From Pseudomonas graminis (GTDB lineage Bacteria > Pseudomonadota > Gammaproteobacteria > Pseudomonadales > Pseudomonadaceae): DNA of 64,000 nt. The notes below the pieces were generated by a model, which saw only the letters and a program-made list of their open reading frames with translations, was not told where the DNA came from and did no database searches. This document shows positions 1 to 8,282 of this stretch, in pieces. The stretch lies in assembly GCF_001705435.1 (NCBI RefSeq), contig NZ_MDEN01000047.1, forward strand, positions 1 to 64,000. Reading direction: 5' to 3'. Numbering within the stretch: position 1 is the stretch's first letter; the number at the start of each line of letters is the position of its first letter. The translations under genes and the position numbers were made by a program.

Positions 1-5
1 GAGCA

Positions 6-42
6 AGCACCCTTGGTTACTTGGGGTGCTTTTCCAAGTAAC
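6..42 (+). terminator. Possible terminator with two mutually exclusive hairpins
   Basis: Bases 6-12 pair with 24-30 (7 bp) and are followed by a short T run, like the intrinsic terminator of a plus-strand gene lying to the left of the window. Bases 16-24 also pair perfectly with 34-42 (9 bp). The two stems share base 24 and cannot form together. Two further small hairpins follow at 44-56 and 60-77. Whether this is a terminator or a REP-like palindrome cluster cannot be decided from the sequence. Confidence 0.45.
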
Positions 43-83
43 TCGCCGAAGGCGAAACAGTCTGCCCCCAGGCAGACACCCTA

Positions 84-112
84 GATCTTGATCTTGATCT
101 TGATCTTGATCT
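84..112. repeat. Hexamer tandem repeat (gatctt)n
   Basis: Four full gatctt units and a five-base fifth lie just downstream of the stop codon of the minus-strand chemoreceptor gene. The last unit can pair with an aagatc at 115-120. The repeat is outside the coding sequence, so copy-number change would not alter the protein. Confidence 0.8.
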
Positions 113-118
113 CAAAGA

Positions 119-1432
119 TCAATCCCGCCCAGCGAACATTTTGACGGCATCCACCGCATCATTCGTCCCCGAACTGATCTGCACAATCGCAGCCCCCGCC
201 TGATCCGCCAGATCCACACCCTTCACCGCCGTACTCCGCGTATTGTCCATACTCACAATCGCCTGACGCGTCTCAGTCTGAATCACCTGAATCATCTCCG
301 AAATCTCCTGCGTCGACCGACTCGTACGACCCGCCAGTTGCCGAACCTCATCGGCCACCACCGCAAACCCACGGCCCTGATCGCCGGCCCGGGCCGCCTC
401 GATCGCCGCATTCAACGCCAACAGATTCGTCTGATCCGCAATACTGCGAATCGTGTTCACGATCGCCGTAATCTGCTCCGAGCGCTCACCCAACTGACCG
501 ATGATCCGCGACGAATCATCGATATTCTGCGAAATCTGACGCATCTCACTGGCCGCCTGCTGAATCACCTGCGTGCCTTGCTCAGCGTATTTCTGCGTCT
601 GCACCGAAATGTGATAGGCCTGCGCAGCACTCTGGGAATCCTCCTCGTGCTTCTGAATACGCGCGGTCACATCCGACGCAAACTTCACCACCTTCCACAG
701 CTTGCCGCTGGCGTCATACACCGGGTTATAGGACGCCTCCAGCCAGAGCGTTCGGCCCTGCTTGCCGACGCGCTTGAACTGATCGCTGAAAAACTCACCC
801 TTGTTCAACCGACGCCAGAAGTCCTGATAATCGGCGCTGTTGCTGAACTCAGGTGGGCAGAGCATCTTGTGGCTTTTGCCCAACAACTCCTGCCGACTGT
901 AGCCCAACAAACGCAGGAGGTTATCATTGGCCGCGATGATCGTGCCGTCCAGGTCGAACTCAATCACCGCCATGGCGCGGTCGATGGCCTGCAACTTGTT
1001 GTGGGTTTCGCTCTCGGCCTGAAGCTTGGCGGTCACGTCCATGGCGTACTTGACCACCCGGATGACCTTGCCGTCCGAATCCCTGACCGGGTTGTAACTG
1101 GCCTCCAGCCACACCGTGCTGCCGTCGCCGGCGACACGCTGGAACGTCGCGGTCACAAACTCGCCGCTGCGCAAACGTGACCACAACTGAGCGTACTCAG
1201 GGCTGCGCGCGTGTTCCGGGGTGCAGAACATGCGGTGCTCTTTACCGATGACCTGCTCGGGCCGGTAGCGCATGGTGTTGAAGAAGTTGTCGTTTGCCTT
1301 GAGCACCACACCGTTCAGATCGAACTCGATGCTGGCCATCGAGCGATTGATCGCTTCCAGCAGACTGGCCTGATGGGCGACGGTCAGCTGCAGGTCCTGG
1401 ATGATTTTATTCTTGGACGAGTCGAAAAACAT
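119..1432 (-). CDS. Dual-PAS soluble methyl-accepting chemotaxis protein, BdlA-like
   Basis: The 437-residue protein has two tandem PAS domains (about residues 25-135 and 145-258) that share the pattern WLEASYNPV near their ends. An MCP signalling domain (about 270-437) follows, with the conserved hairpin [15 protein letters not shown] near residue 336. There is no transmembrane segment or signal peptide, so it should act in the cytoplasm. The layout and length match BdlA of P. aeruginosa (about 417 residues), which links redox or carbon sensing to biofilm dispersal; that role is family knowledge, and other PAS-PAS-MCP receptors are possible. The ATG at 1432 has only a weak upstream GAG. The gene is separate from the inositol regulator upstream of it. 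Confidence 0.85.
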   Translation of the reverse strand: MFFDSSKNKIIQDLQLTVAHQASLLEAINRSMASIEFDLNGVVLKANDNFFNTMRYRPEQVIGKEHRMFCTPEHARSPEYAQLWSRLRSGEFVTATFQRVAGDGSTVWLEASYNPVRDSDGKVIRVVKYAMDVTAKLQAESETHNKLQAIDRAMAVIEFDLDGTIIAANDNLLRLLGYSRQELLGKSHKMLCPPEFSNSADYQDFWRRLNKGEFFSDQFKRVGKQGRTLWLEASYNPVYDASGKLWKVVKFASDVTARIQKHEEDSQSAAQAYHISVQTQKYAEQGTQVIQQAASEMRQISQNIDDSSRIIGQLGERSEQITAIVNTIRSIADQTNLLALNAAIEAARAGDQGRGFAVVADEVRQLAGRTSRSTQEISEMIQVIQTETRQAIVSMDNTRSTAVKGVDLADQAGAAIVQISSGTNDAVDAVKMFAGRD

Positions 1433-1600
1433 GATGGCGGCTCACGCAGGTGGAGAGGCGAGGGTCCAGGTCCATGACCGTGCGAGCGAGAGTCAGCTCA
1501 GATGCGTGTTCCCTGTGCAGTCCAGCGGATAATCACGCAGGTGATGTTAAAAAGCTATACCAAAGTTATACAGCTCGTCGGGTTTGTACAAGGCTGCCAG

Positions 1601-2527
1601 TTAATCGTCGAAACCGGCCTGCTCGGAGATCTCGTCCACCTTCAGCTCCAGTCGATAGGCCACGGCAATGAACAGTGCCTGACACAAACACAACGTAGCG
1701 CTGAGCGAACGAAACGCGAACGAGCTGCCTTCGTTGACCAGCAGCACGGCGTTGGCGCGCTTGGCCAGGGGCGACAGATTGCTGTCAGTAATGATCAAGG
1801 TCTTGGCCTGATGATGCTGGGCGATGCGCAGACAGTGCTGGGTTTCCTTGCCGTAGGGCGTGAAGCTGATGGCGATTACCAGGTCATTGGCGCGCACGCT
1901 GCGCATCTGCTCGCGGTAACTGCCGCCGAGGCCGGAAATCAGGTGGATGCGCTTATTGGTGTGCTGCAGGTTGTAGACCAGATAGTCGGCGACGGCGAAG
2001 GAGCGTCGTACCCCGACCACGTAGATGTTGTCGGCGTTGACCACCAGGTCCACGGCTTTCTCGAACGCTTCGTCGTCCAGTTCCAGCGCCAGCCGTTCCA
2101 GCCCCGACAGTGTGGCGTTCACGCATTCGCGGGCCAGGTCGCCGGCGCTGGCCTTCTGGGATTTGTTGGCGATCATGCTGCGAATGCGTTGCTGGTAGTT
2201 CTGCACCGGGGTGGTTTTGTGGGTGTAGGCCTCGCGAAACAGCGCCTGCATTTCGCTGAATCCGCTGAAGCCGAAGCGCTGGGAGAACCGCACAATGGCC
2301 GAAGGATGCACCTCGCATTCCCGGGCGATGTCGCTGATGCGGTCGACCATGATCCGGTCGCTCTGCTGGCTCATGTAGCTGGCGATGCGTTTGAGCTGGC
2401 GCGGCAGGCTCTCGTATTCGGCCGTGATCAGCTTGAGCAGGGCATCGGCGGTCTCCGGCGCGGCGGTGACGGGCGTTTCGCCGTCGGCTCCGGTATCGGG
2501 CGCGCCTGGCTGATCGAGGCTGGACAT
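1601..2527 (-). CDS. iolR: RpiR-family transcriptional regulator of inositol catabolism
   Basis: The 308-residue protein has an N-terminal RpiR-type helix-turn-helix domain (about residues 30-105, with ISDIARECEVHPSAIVRFSQ) and a C-terminal SIS phosphosugar-binding domain (about 145-285). RpiR proteins usually repress sugar operons until a phosphosugar binds the SIS domain. It is divergent from the iol operon and has a palindrome in the shared gap, so the target is inferred to be inositol catabolism with autoregulation. I chose the ATG at 2527 because AAAGGA lies nine bases upstream; the frame is open to 2614 without a better site. Related regulators are called IolR in rhizobia and Pseudomonas. 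Confidence 0.85.
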   Translation of the reverse strand: MSSLDQPGAPDTGADGETPVTAAPETADALLKLITAEYESLPRQLKRIASYMSQQSDRIMVDRISDIARECEVHPSAIVRFSQRFGFSGFSEMQALFREAYTHKTTPVQNYQQRIRSMIANKSQKASAGDLARECVNATLSGLERLALELDDEAFEKAVDLVVNADNIYVVGVRRSFAVADYLVYNLQHTNKRIHLISGLGGSYREQMRSVRANDLVIAISFTPYGKETQHCLRIAQHHQAKTLIITDSNLSPLAKRANAVLLVNEGSSFAFRSLSATLCLCQALFIAVAYRLELKVDEISEQAGFDD

Positions 2528-2615
2528 ACGTGCAAATCCTTTGGCGGGTGGTGGCTTGGCGGATTGTCCGGGAAGACAGGCGGCCAGTTTTGCAGGCTGT
2601 GACCCGCAATGCAAA

Positions 2616-2633
2616 GTGGAATAAATATTCCAC
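2616..2633. promoter_or_regulatory. Putative IolR operator, GGAA-N6-TTCC palindrome
   Basis: The site reads GTGGAAT-AAAT-ATTCCAC, a perfect 7-bp inverted repeat with a 4-bp spacer. Its core is GGAA-N6-TTCC (2618-2631). The same core has been reported for IolR of Sinorhizobium meliloti. It overlaps the predicted transcription start of iolR and lies about 25 bp upstream of the predicted iolC -35 box. Binding is inferred. Confidence 0.6.
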
Positions 2634-2636
2634 CTG

Positions 2637-2665
2637 AAAATAATTTAGAAAAATTCATTGATCAA
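2637..2665 (-). promoter_or_regulatory. Predicted iolR promoter
   Basis: On the minus strand TTGATC (2665-2660) is followed after exactly 17 bp by TATTTT (2642-2637). Each box matches four of six consensus bases for the housekeeping sigma factor. The expected start near 2630 falls inside the operator palindrome. Confidence 0.4.
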
Positions 2666-2686
2666 GGCCCGGCGCCGTTCTAGTCT
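2658..2686 (+). promoter_or_regulatory. Predicted iolC operon promoter
   Basis: TTGATC (2658-2663) is followed after 17 bp by TAGTCT (2681-2686). The -35 box overlaps the opposite-strand -35 box of iolR through the palindrome TTGATCAA (2658-2665). The -10 match is weak (three of six), so this is tentative. Confidence 0.3.
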
Positions 2687-2749
2687 GCATCCACGAACTC
2701 GCTTGCAAGCATCGGTTTCGCAGGCAAGGGCATCAGCACTCATATCCAT

Positions 2750-2757
2750 AACAATAA
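2750..2757 (+). promoter_or_regulatory. AAnAAnAA (Crc/Hfq-type) motif before iolC
   Basis: AACAATAA lies 16 bases upstream of the iolC start codon and runs into the purine-rich ribosome site AAGAAGAGGGG. AAnAAnAA is the catabolite-activity motif bound by Hfq with Crc in pseudomonads. A role here is inferred. Confidence 0.45.
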
Positions 2758-2773
2758 AAGAAGAGGGGCCGGC

Positions 2774-4711
2774 ATGGGCCAGACTCGTTTTGCCACTGGG
2801 CGTCAGCTGGACGTGATTTGTCTCGGGCGCCTGGGTGTCGATCTCTACGCGCAGCAGATCGGCGCGCGCCTGGAGGACGTCAGCAGTTTCGCCAAATACC
2901 TCGGCGGCTCCTCCGCCAACATCGCGTTTGGCACCGCACGGTTGGGTGTGAAATCCGCCATGCTGACCCGCGTTGGCGACGACCACATGGGCCGTTTTCT
3001 GGTGGAGTCCCTGGCGCGGGAAGGCTGCGACGTCAGCGGCGTCAAGGTCGACGCCGAACGCCTGACCGCCATGGTCCTGCTCGGCATCAAGGACCGCGAA
3101 ACCTTTCCGCTGGTGTTCTACCGCGAGAACTGCGCCGACATGGCGCTGCAACCGGAAGACATCGACGAAGCGCAGATCGCCTCCAGCAAGGCGCTGTTGA
3201 TCACCGGCACGCATTTCTCCACCGATCAGGTGTTCCGCGCCAGCAGTCAGGCGCTGGACTACGCCGAAAAACACCACGTCAAACGCGTCCTCGACATCGA
3301 TTACCGCCCGGTGCTCTGGGGCCTGGCCGGCAAGGCTGACGGCGAGACGCGCTTTGTCGCCAACGACACCGTCAGCCAGCACGTGCAGCGCATCCTGCCG
3401 CGCTTCGACCTGATCGTCGGCACCGAAGAAGAATTCCTCATCGCCGGTGGCACGACCGATTTGCTCAGCGCCCTGCGTCGGGTCCGCGAACTCAGTGCCG
3501 CGACCCTGGTGGTGAAGCTTGGGCCCCAAGGCTGCACGGTGATTCACGGTGCGATTCCGGCAAAGCTGGAAGACGGCGCGATCTACCCCGGCGTGCGCGT
3601 CGAAGTGCTGAATGTGCTGGGCGCGGGCGATGCGTTTATGTCCGGCTTTCTCAAGGGTTGGCTCAACGACGAGAGCGATGAGCGCTGCTGCCAGTTGGCG
3701 AATGCCTGCGGCGGTCTGGTGGTGTCGCGGCATGCGTGCGCGCCGGCCATGCCGACGCTGGTCGAACTGGAATACCTGTTCAACAGCCCGGTGCCGATTA
3801 CCCGACCCGATCAGGACGCGGTGCTGCAGCGCCTGCACCGGGTCAGCGTGCCCCGTCGCGAATGGCAGCCGTTGTTCATCTTCGCCTTCGATCACCGCGG
3901 GCAACTGGTGGAGCTGGCGCAAAAGGCCGGGCGCGATCCGGCCTGTATCGGCCAGCTCAAGCAGTTGTTCGTGCAAGCGGTCGCGCGGGTCGAAGCCGAG
4001 TTGCACACGCGCGGCATCGCTGCCGATGTCGGCGTGCTGGCGGATCAGCGCTTCGGTCAGGATTCACTGAATGCCGCCAGCGGGCGCGGCTGGTGGGTGG
4101 CTCGCCCGGTGGAAGTCCAGGGTTCACGCCCGTTGGCGTTCGAGCACGGGCGTTCGGTGGGCAGCACGCTGCAAAGCTGGCCTCAGGAACAGATCATCAA
4201 GTGCCTGGTGCAATACCACCCGGACGACGAGCCGATGCTGCGCCTGGAACAGGAAGCGCAACTGCTGGGGCTGTATCAGGCGGCACTGGCCAGTGGTCAC
4301 GAACTGCTGCTGGAGGTTATTCCGCCCAAGGATCATCCTTCGACCCATCCAGACGTTATCTACCGTTCCCTCAAGCGCCTCTACAACCTCGGCATTTACC
4401 CGGCCTGGTGGAAAATCGAGTCGCAGCCCGCCGAGGTCTGGGAGCAGCTCGACGCGCTGATTCACGAGCGCGATCCGTACTGCCGGGGCGTGGTGTTGCT
4501 GGGGCTGAACGCGCCCGCCGAAACCCTGGCGGCCGGTTTTCGTCAGGCGGCGAAAAGCACCACCTGCCGGGGTTTTGCCGTCGGCCGGACGATTTTTCAC
4601 GAGCCCAGCCGAGCCTGGCTGGAAGGCGAAATCGATGACGCGGGCCTGATCACGCGGGTGCAGAGCAATTTCGGTTTCCTCATCGAATCCTGGCGCGACG
4701 CCCGGGCCTGA
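2774..4711 (+). CDS. iolC: Bifunctional 5-dehydro-2-deoxygluconokinase / DKGP aldolase (IolC-DUF2090 fusion)
   Basis: The 645-residue protein joins a PfkB-family sugar kinase (about residues 10-330) to a DUF2090 domain (about 340-640). The kinase half shows GGSSANIA near residue 44 and the catalytic GAGDAF near residue 283. The kinase phosphorylates 5-dehydro-2-deoxy-D-gluconate. The DUF2090 half resembles class I aldolases and is generally assigned the cleavage of DKG-phosphate to DHAP and malonate semialdehyde, the IolJ step. No separate iolJ is seen in the cluster, which fits a fused role. The ATG at 2774 has a strong AGAGGGG site. It is the first gene of the operon, 60 bp before iolE. Confidence 0.93.
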   Translation: MGQTRFATGRQLDVICLGRLGVDLYAQQIGARLEDVSSFAKYLGGSSANIAFGTARLGVKSAMLTRVGDDHMGRFLVESLAREGCDVSGVKVDAERLTAMVLLGIKDRETFPLVFYRENCADMALQPEDIDEAQIASSKALLITGTHFSTDQVFRASSQALDYAEKHHVKRVLDIDYRPVLWGLAGKADGETRFVANDTVSQHVQRILPRFDLIVGTEEEFLIAGGTTDLLSALRRVRELSAATLVVKLGPQGCTVIHGAIPAKLEDGAIYPGVRVEVLNVLGAGDAFMSGFLKGWLNDESDERCCQLANACGGLVVSRHACAPAMPTLVELEYLFNSPVPITRPDQDAVLQRLHRVSVPRREWQPLFIFAFDHRGQLVELAQKAGRDPACIGQLKQLFVQAVARVEAELHTRGIAADVGVLADQRFGQDSLNAASGRGWWVARPVEVQGSRPLAFEHGRSVGSTLQSWPQEQIIKCLVQYHPDDEPMLRLEQEAQLLGLYQAALASGHELLLEVIPPKDHPSTHPDVIYRSLKRLYNLGIYPAWWKIESQPAEVWEQLDALIHERDPYCRGVVLLGLNAPAETLAAGFRQAAKSTTCRGFAVGRTIFHEPSRAWLEGEIDDAGLITRVQSNFGFLIESWRDARA

Positions 4712-4750
4712 CGTCAGAACCCGCGGCCTCTGTTTTCAGTTGAACGAGAT

Positions 4751-4761
4751 AACAACAATAA
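4751..4761 (+). promoter_or_regulatory. AAnAAnAA motif before iolE
   Basis: AACAACAATAA, a run of overlapping AAnAAnAA motifs, directly precedes the ribosome site AAGG of iolE (start 4772). It nearly matches the leader of iolD. Inferred Crc/Hfq target. Confidence 0.55.
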
Positions 4762-4771
4762 AGGTGCAGCC

Positions 4772-5725
4772 ATGCCCGCTTCTGCAATCCGAATTGGCAT
4801 CAACCCGATTTCCTGGAGCAACGACGACCTCCCGGCCCTCGGCGGCGAAACGCCCCTGAGCACCGCGCTGAGTGAGGGCAAGGAAATCGGCTACGAAGGC
4901 TTCGAGCTCAACGGCAAATTCCCCAAGGATGCCCAAGGCGTGGCCGATGTGTTGCGCCCCTATGACCTGGCGCTGGTGTCGGGCTGGTATTCCGGTCGGC
5001 TCGCCAGCCGCTCGGCGGCCGAGGAAATCGACGCCATCGCCAGCCACGTCGAGCTGCTCAAGCACAATGGCGCCACGGTGCTGGTTTACGGCGAAGTGGC
5101 CGATTCGATTCAGGGTCAGCGCATTCGATTGGTCGAGCGACCGCGTTTCCACAGCGCCAGCGCCTGGCAGGCCTACGCCGACAAGCTCACCGAGCTGGCC
5201 CGGTTTACCCTGTCCCAGGGCGTGCGCCTGGCCTACCACCACCACATGGGCGCGTACGTGGAATCGCCGAAGGACATCGACACGCTGATGGCGCTGACGG
5301 GCGATGAAGTCGGCCTGCTGTTCGATTCCGGTCACTGCTACATGGGCGGCGGCGAACCGCTTCAAGTGCTGAGCAAACACATCGACCGCGTCTGTCACGT
5401 TCACTTCAAGGACGTGCGCAAGCCAGTGGTGCAACTGGCGCGCAACCATTTGTGGAGCTTTCCGGACTGCATCGTCAACGGCACCTTCACCGTGCCCGGC
5501 GATGGCGACATCGATTTCGCCGCGCTGCTGGATGTGTTGATGCAGGCCGGTTACCAAGGCTGGCTGGTGGTCGAAGCGGAACAGGACCCGGCCGTCGCGC
5601 CGAGCTATGCCTATGCAAAGAAAGGCTACGAGACCCTGCGCGCGTTGCTGGCCGCCGCGCAGGTCAATCACTCCGCTCGACAACACCGCACGCCCCAACA
5701 ACCGCCTGAACACAGGAGTCTGTGA
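4772..5725 (+). CDS. iolE: myo-Inosose-2 dehydratase
   Basis: The 317-residue protein belongs to the xylose-isomerase-like TIM-barrel family. It dehydrates 2-keto-myo-inositol (scyllo-inosose) to 3D-trihydroxycyclohexane-1,2-dione, the second step of inositol breakdown. Visible family features are the start GINPISWSNDDLP, the metal-site strands YHHHMGAYVES and LLFDSGHCYMGGG, and the late VVEAEQDPA. Length is near the usual 300. The C-terminal extension of about 20 polar residues overlaps the leader of iolB. It sits between iolC and iolB in the same operon. Confidence 0.93.
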   Translation: MPASAIRIGINPISWSNDDLPALGGETPLSTALSEGKEIGYEGFELNGKFPKDAQGVADVLRPYDLALVSGWYSGRLASRSAAEEIDAIASHVELLKHNGATVLVYGEVADSIQGQRIRLVERPRFHSASAWQAYADKLTELARFTLSQGVRLAYHHHMGAYVESPKDIDTLMALTGDEVGLLFDSGHCYMGGGEPLQVLSKHIDRVCHVHFKDVRKPVVQLARNHLWSFPDCIVNGTFTVPGDGDIDFAALLDVLMQAGYQGWLVVEAEQDPAVAPSYAYAKKGYETLRALLAAAQVNHSARQHRTPQQPPEHRSL

Positions 5726-5727
5726 AC

Positions 5728-6537
5728 ATGAATCTCTTGGTCAAGAGCAAGGCCGAAGGGCGCGACGTGGTCGCGCTGGCCGACGGCGTGCTGACGTACG
5801 TCGGCTTCTCCGCCCATCGATTGAGCGTCGGCGAACGTCTGCCGGTGAGTGCGGGCGACAAGGAAATCTGCCTGGTGCTGCTCAGCGGTCGCATCAGCGT
5901 CAGCGGCGAGGCGCCGGGGCAGGGCGGTTTCAACTGGGAAAACCTAGGTGATCGGCAGTCCGTGTTCGAGGACAAATCTCCCTTTGCGGTGTATCTGCCG
6001 CCGGGCAGCCAGGCCGAAGTCACGGCGTTGAGCGCGGTGCAGATTGCCGTGTGCGCGGCGCCCGGCGATGCGTCCAAAGACCTGCCGGCGCGAGTCATCA
6101 CCCCCGACACGATGAAACGCAGCGTGCGCGGCCGGGCGGCCAACACCCGTTACGTCTGCGACATTCTCCCTGATTCCGAGCCCGCGCATTCGTTGCTGGT
6201 GGTGGAGGTGCGCACGCCCTCGGGCCACTCATCCAGCTACCCGCCGCACAAGCACGACACAGATGATTTACCGCACCAGAGCTTTCTCGAAGAAACCTAT
6301 TACCATCAGGTCAACCCGCCCCAGGGCTATGTGTTCCAGCGCGTGTACACCGACGATCGCAGCATCGATCAGGCCATGGCCGTGGAGAACAACGACCTGG
6401 TCACGGTGCCCAAGGGGTATCACCCGGTCACCGTGCCGTACGGCTACGAATCCTATTACCTGAACGTGATGGCCGGCCCCAAACGCGCCTGGCAATTTCA
6501 TAACGATCCGCAGCATAGCTGGCTGCTCGATTTGTAA
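5728..6537 (+). CDS. iolB: 5-deoxy-glucuronate isomerase
   Basis: The 269-residue KduI/IolB-type bicupin protein isomerises 5-deoxy-D-glucuronate to 5-dehydro-2-deoxy-D-gluconate, the substrate of IolC. The second cupin carries the metal-binding YPPHKHD and the following [16 protein letters not shown] chose ATG 5728 rather than the in-frame GTG at 5722, because GGAG at 5715-5718 is nine bases from the ATG and only three from the GTG. The iolE stop codon lies two bases upstream, consistent with coupled translation. Confidence 0.92.
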   Translation: MNLLVKSKAEGRDVVALADGVLTYVGFSAHRLSVGERLPVSAGDKEICLVLLSGRISVSGEAPGQGGFNWENLGDRQSVFEDKSPFAVYLPPGSQAEVTALSAVQIAVCAAPGDASKDLPARVITPDTMKRSVRGRAANTRYVCDILPDSEPAHSLLVVEVRTPSGHSSSYPPHKHDTDDLPHQSFLEETYYHQVNPPQGYVFQRVYTDDRSIDQAMAVENNDLVTVPKGYHPVTVPYGYESYYLNVMAGPKRAWQFHNDPQHSWLLDL

Positions 6538-6559
6538 ATCTATTGGAAGGAGCCCCTCA

Positions 6560-8059
6560 ATGAGCACTGCCCCGATCATTGGCCACTACATCAACGGCCA
6601 GATTCACGACAGCGCCGAGCGTTTCAGCGATGTGTTCAATCCGGCCACCGGCGCCGTGCAGGCCCGGGTCGCGCTGGCGGAACTGAAGACCGTCGATGAA
6701 GCCGTTGCCGCTGCCCAGGCGGCGTTTCCCGCCTGGGCAGACCAGTCGTCCCTGCGCCGTGCGCGGGTCATGTTCAAGTTCAAGGAGCTGCTGGACCAGC
6801 ACCATGACGAGCTGGCGGCCATCATCTGCCGCGAGCACGGCAAGGTGTTTTCCGATGCCAAGGGCGAAGTGGTCCGTGGCATCGAAATCGTCGAGTTCGC
6901 CTGTGGCGCGCCGAGCCTGTTGAAAAGCGACTACAGCGACAACATCGGTGGCGGCATCGACAACTGGAACCTGCGTCAGCCACTGGGCGTCTGCGCCGGC
7001 GTCACGCCGTTCAATTTCCCGGTGATGGTGCCGCTGTGGATGATCCCCATGGCGCTGGTCACCGGCAACTGCTTCATCCTCAAGCCGTCCGAACGCGACC
7101 CGTCTGCAAGTCTGCTGATGGCGCAACTGTTGAAACAGGCGGGCCTGCCGGATGGCGTGTTCAACGTGGTGCAGGGCGACAAAGTGGCCGTGGACGCGCT
7201 GTTGCAGCACAAGGGCATCGAGGCGATTTCCTTTGTCGGCTCCACGCCCATCGCCGAATACATTCATCAGCAGGGCACGGCCCACGGCAAGCGCGTGCAG
7301 GCCCTCGGCGGTGCGAAAAACCACATGATCGTCATGCCCGATGCCGACCTGGATCAGGCGGCCGACGCATTGATCGGCGCGGCCTACGGTTCGGCGGGCG
7401 AGCGCTGCATGGCGATTTCCATCGCCGTGGTGGTGGGTGACGTGGGGCAGAAACTCATCGACAAGCTGCTGCCGCGCATCGATGCCCTCAAGGTCGGCAA
7501 CGGCATGAACGCCGACTCGGACATGGGCCCGCTGGTCACGGCGGTGCACAAGGCCAAGGTCGAAGGCTACATCGCCCAGGGCGTGCAAGAGGGCGCGAAG
7601 CTGATTGTCGACGGGCGCAACTTCACCGTGCCGGGGGCGGAACAGGGCTTCTTCGTCGGTGCCACGCTGTTCGATGAGGTGACGCCGGAGATGACTATCT
7701 ATAAGGAGGAAATATTCGGACCGGTGCTGGGCATCGTCCACGTGCCCGATTTTGCCTCGGCGGTGGAGCTGATCAACGCCCACGAATTCGGCAACGGCGT
7801 GTCGTGCTTCACCAGCGACGGCGGCATTGCCCGGGCCTTTGCGCGCAACATCAAGGTCGGCATGGTGGGCATCAACGTGCCGATTCCGGTGCCGATGGCC
7901 TGGCATTCGTTCGGCGGCTGGAAGCGCTCGCTGTTCGGCGATCACCATGCCTACGGCGAAGAAGGCCTGCGGTTCTACAGCCGCTACAAGAGCGTCATGC
8001 AGCGCTGGCCGGACAGCATCGCCAAGGGCGCGGAATTCAGCATGCCGACGGCGAAGTAG
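6560..8059 (+). CDS. mmsA: CoA-acylating methylmalonate/malonate-semialdehyde dehydrogenase
   Basis: The 499-residue aldehyde dehydrogenase superfamily enzyme has the thiol nucleophile at Cys283 in [11 protein letters not shown], the MmsA/IolA signature. In this pathway it converts malonate semialdehyde from DKGP cleavage to acetyl-CoA with NAD and CoA. GAAGGAG gives a strong ribosome site 22 bp after iolB. The family can also serve valine breakdown; position in the iol operon argues for the inositol role, for which the name iolA is also used. Confidence 0.92.
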   Translation: MSTAPIIGHYINGQIHDSAERFSDVFNPATGAVQARVALAELKTVDEAVAAAQAAFPAWADQSSLRRARVMFKFKELLDQHHDELAAIICREHGKVFSDAKGEVVRGIEIVEFACGAPSLLKSDYSDNIGGGIDNWNLRQPLGVCAGVTPFNFPVMVPLWMIPMALVTGNCFILKPSERDPSASLLMAQLLKQAGLPDGVFNVVQGDKVAVDALLQHKGIEAISFVGSTPIAEYIHQQGTAHGKRVQALGGAKNHMIVMPDADLDQAADALIGAAYGSAGERCMAISIAVVVGDVGQKLIDKLLPRIDALKVGNGMNADSDMGPLVTAVHKAKVEGYIAQGVQEGAKLIVDGRNFTVPGAEQGFFVGATLFDEVTPEMTIYKEEIFGPVLGIVHVPDFASAVELINAHEFGNGVSCFTSDGGIARAFARNIKVGMVGINVPIPVPMAWHSFGGWKRSLFGDHHAYGEEGLRFYSRYKSVMQRWPDSIAKGAEFSMPTAK

Positions 8060-8094
8060 GGGAACAACGTTAATCGTTTGCTGAACGCGGTCGA

Positions 8095-8186
8095 TGTGGG
8101 AGCGAGCTTGCTCGCGAAGGCGGCTGTATGGCCACTGGGGATGTGCCAGACGGACCGGCCCCTTCGTGAGCAAGCTCACTCCCACA
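8095..8186. repeat. REP pair between mmsA and iolD
   Basis: A Pseudomonas-type REP beginning TGTGGGAGCGAGCTTGCTCG and an inverted partner ending GAGCAAGCTCACTCCCACA enclose about 35 bp. The hairpin could slow transcription or protect upstream mRNA within the iol operon. Confidence 0.85.
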
Positions 8187-8262
8187 GGGATCATCGCTGA
8201 GTCTGAATATTCAGCCCAGTCAGCCAAGTCCGCTAACCATTCCCAGGGCTTTCATCACCGCC

Positions 8263-8273
8263 AATAACAACAA
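8263..8273 (+). promoter_or_regulatory. AAnAAnAA motif before iolD
   Basis: AATAACAACAA runs straight into the AAGG ribosome site of iolD (start 8283), the same arrangement as before iolE. Inferred Crc/Hfq target. Confidence 0.55.
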
Positions 8274-8282
8274 GGTGCAAGC

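Noticed and set aside
2645-4006. Long open frame opposite iolC
   Set aside because: It is a high-GC shadow with His/Arg/Ala-rich translation and no ribosome site, antisense to a well-supported gene. The same applies to long frames opposite mmsA (6557-8227) and the ABC ATPase (12973-14505).
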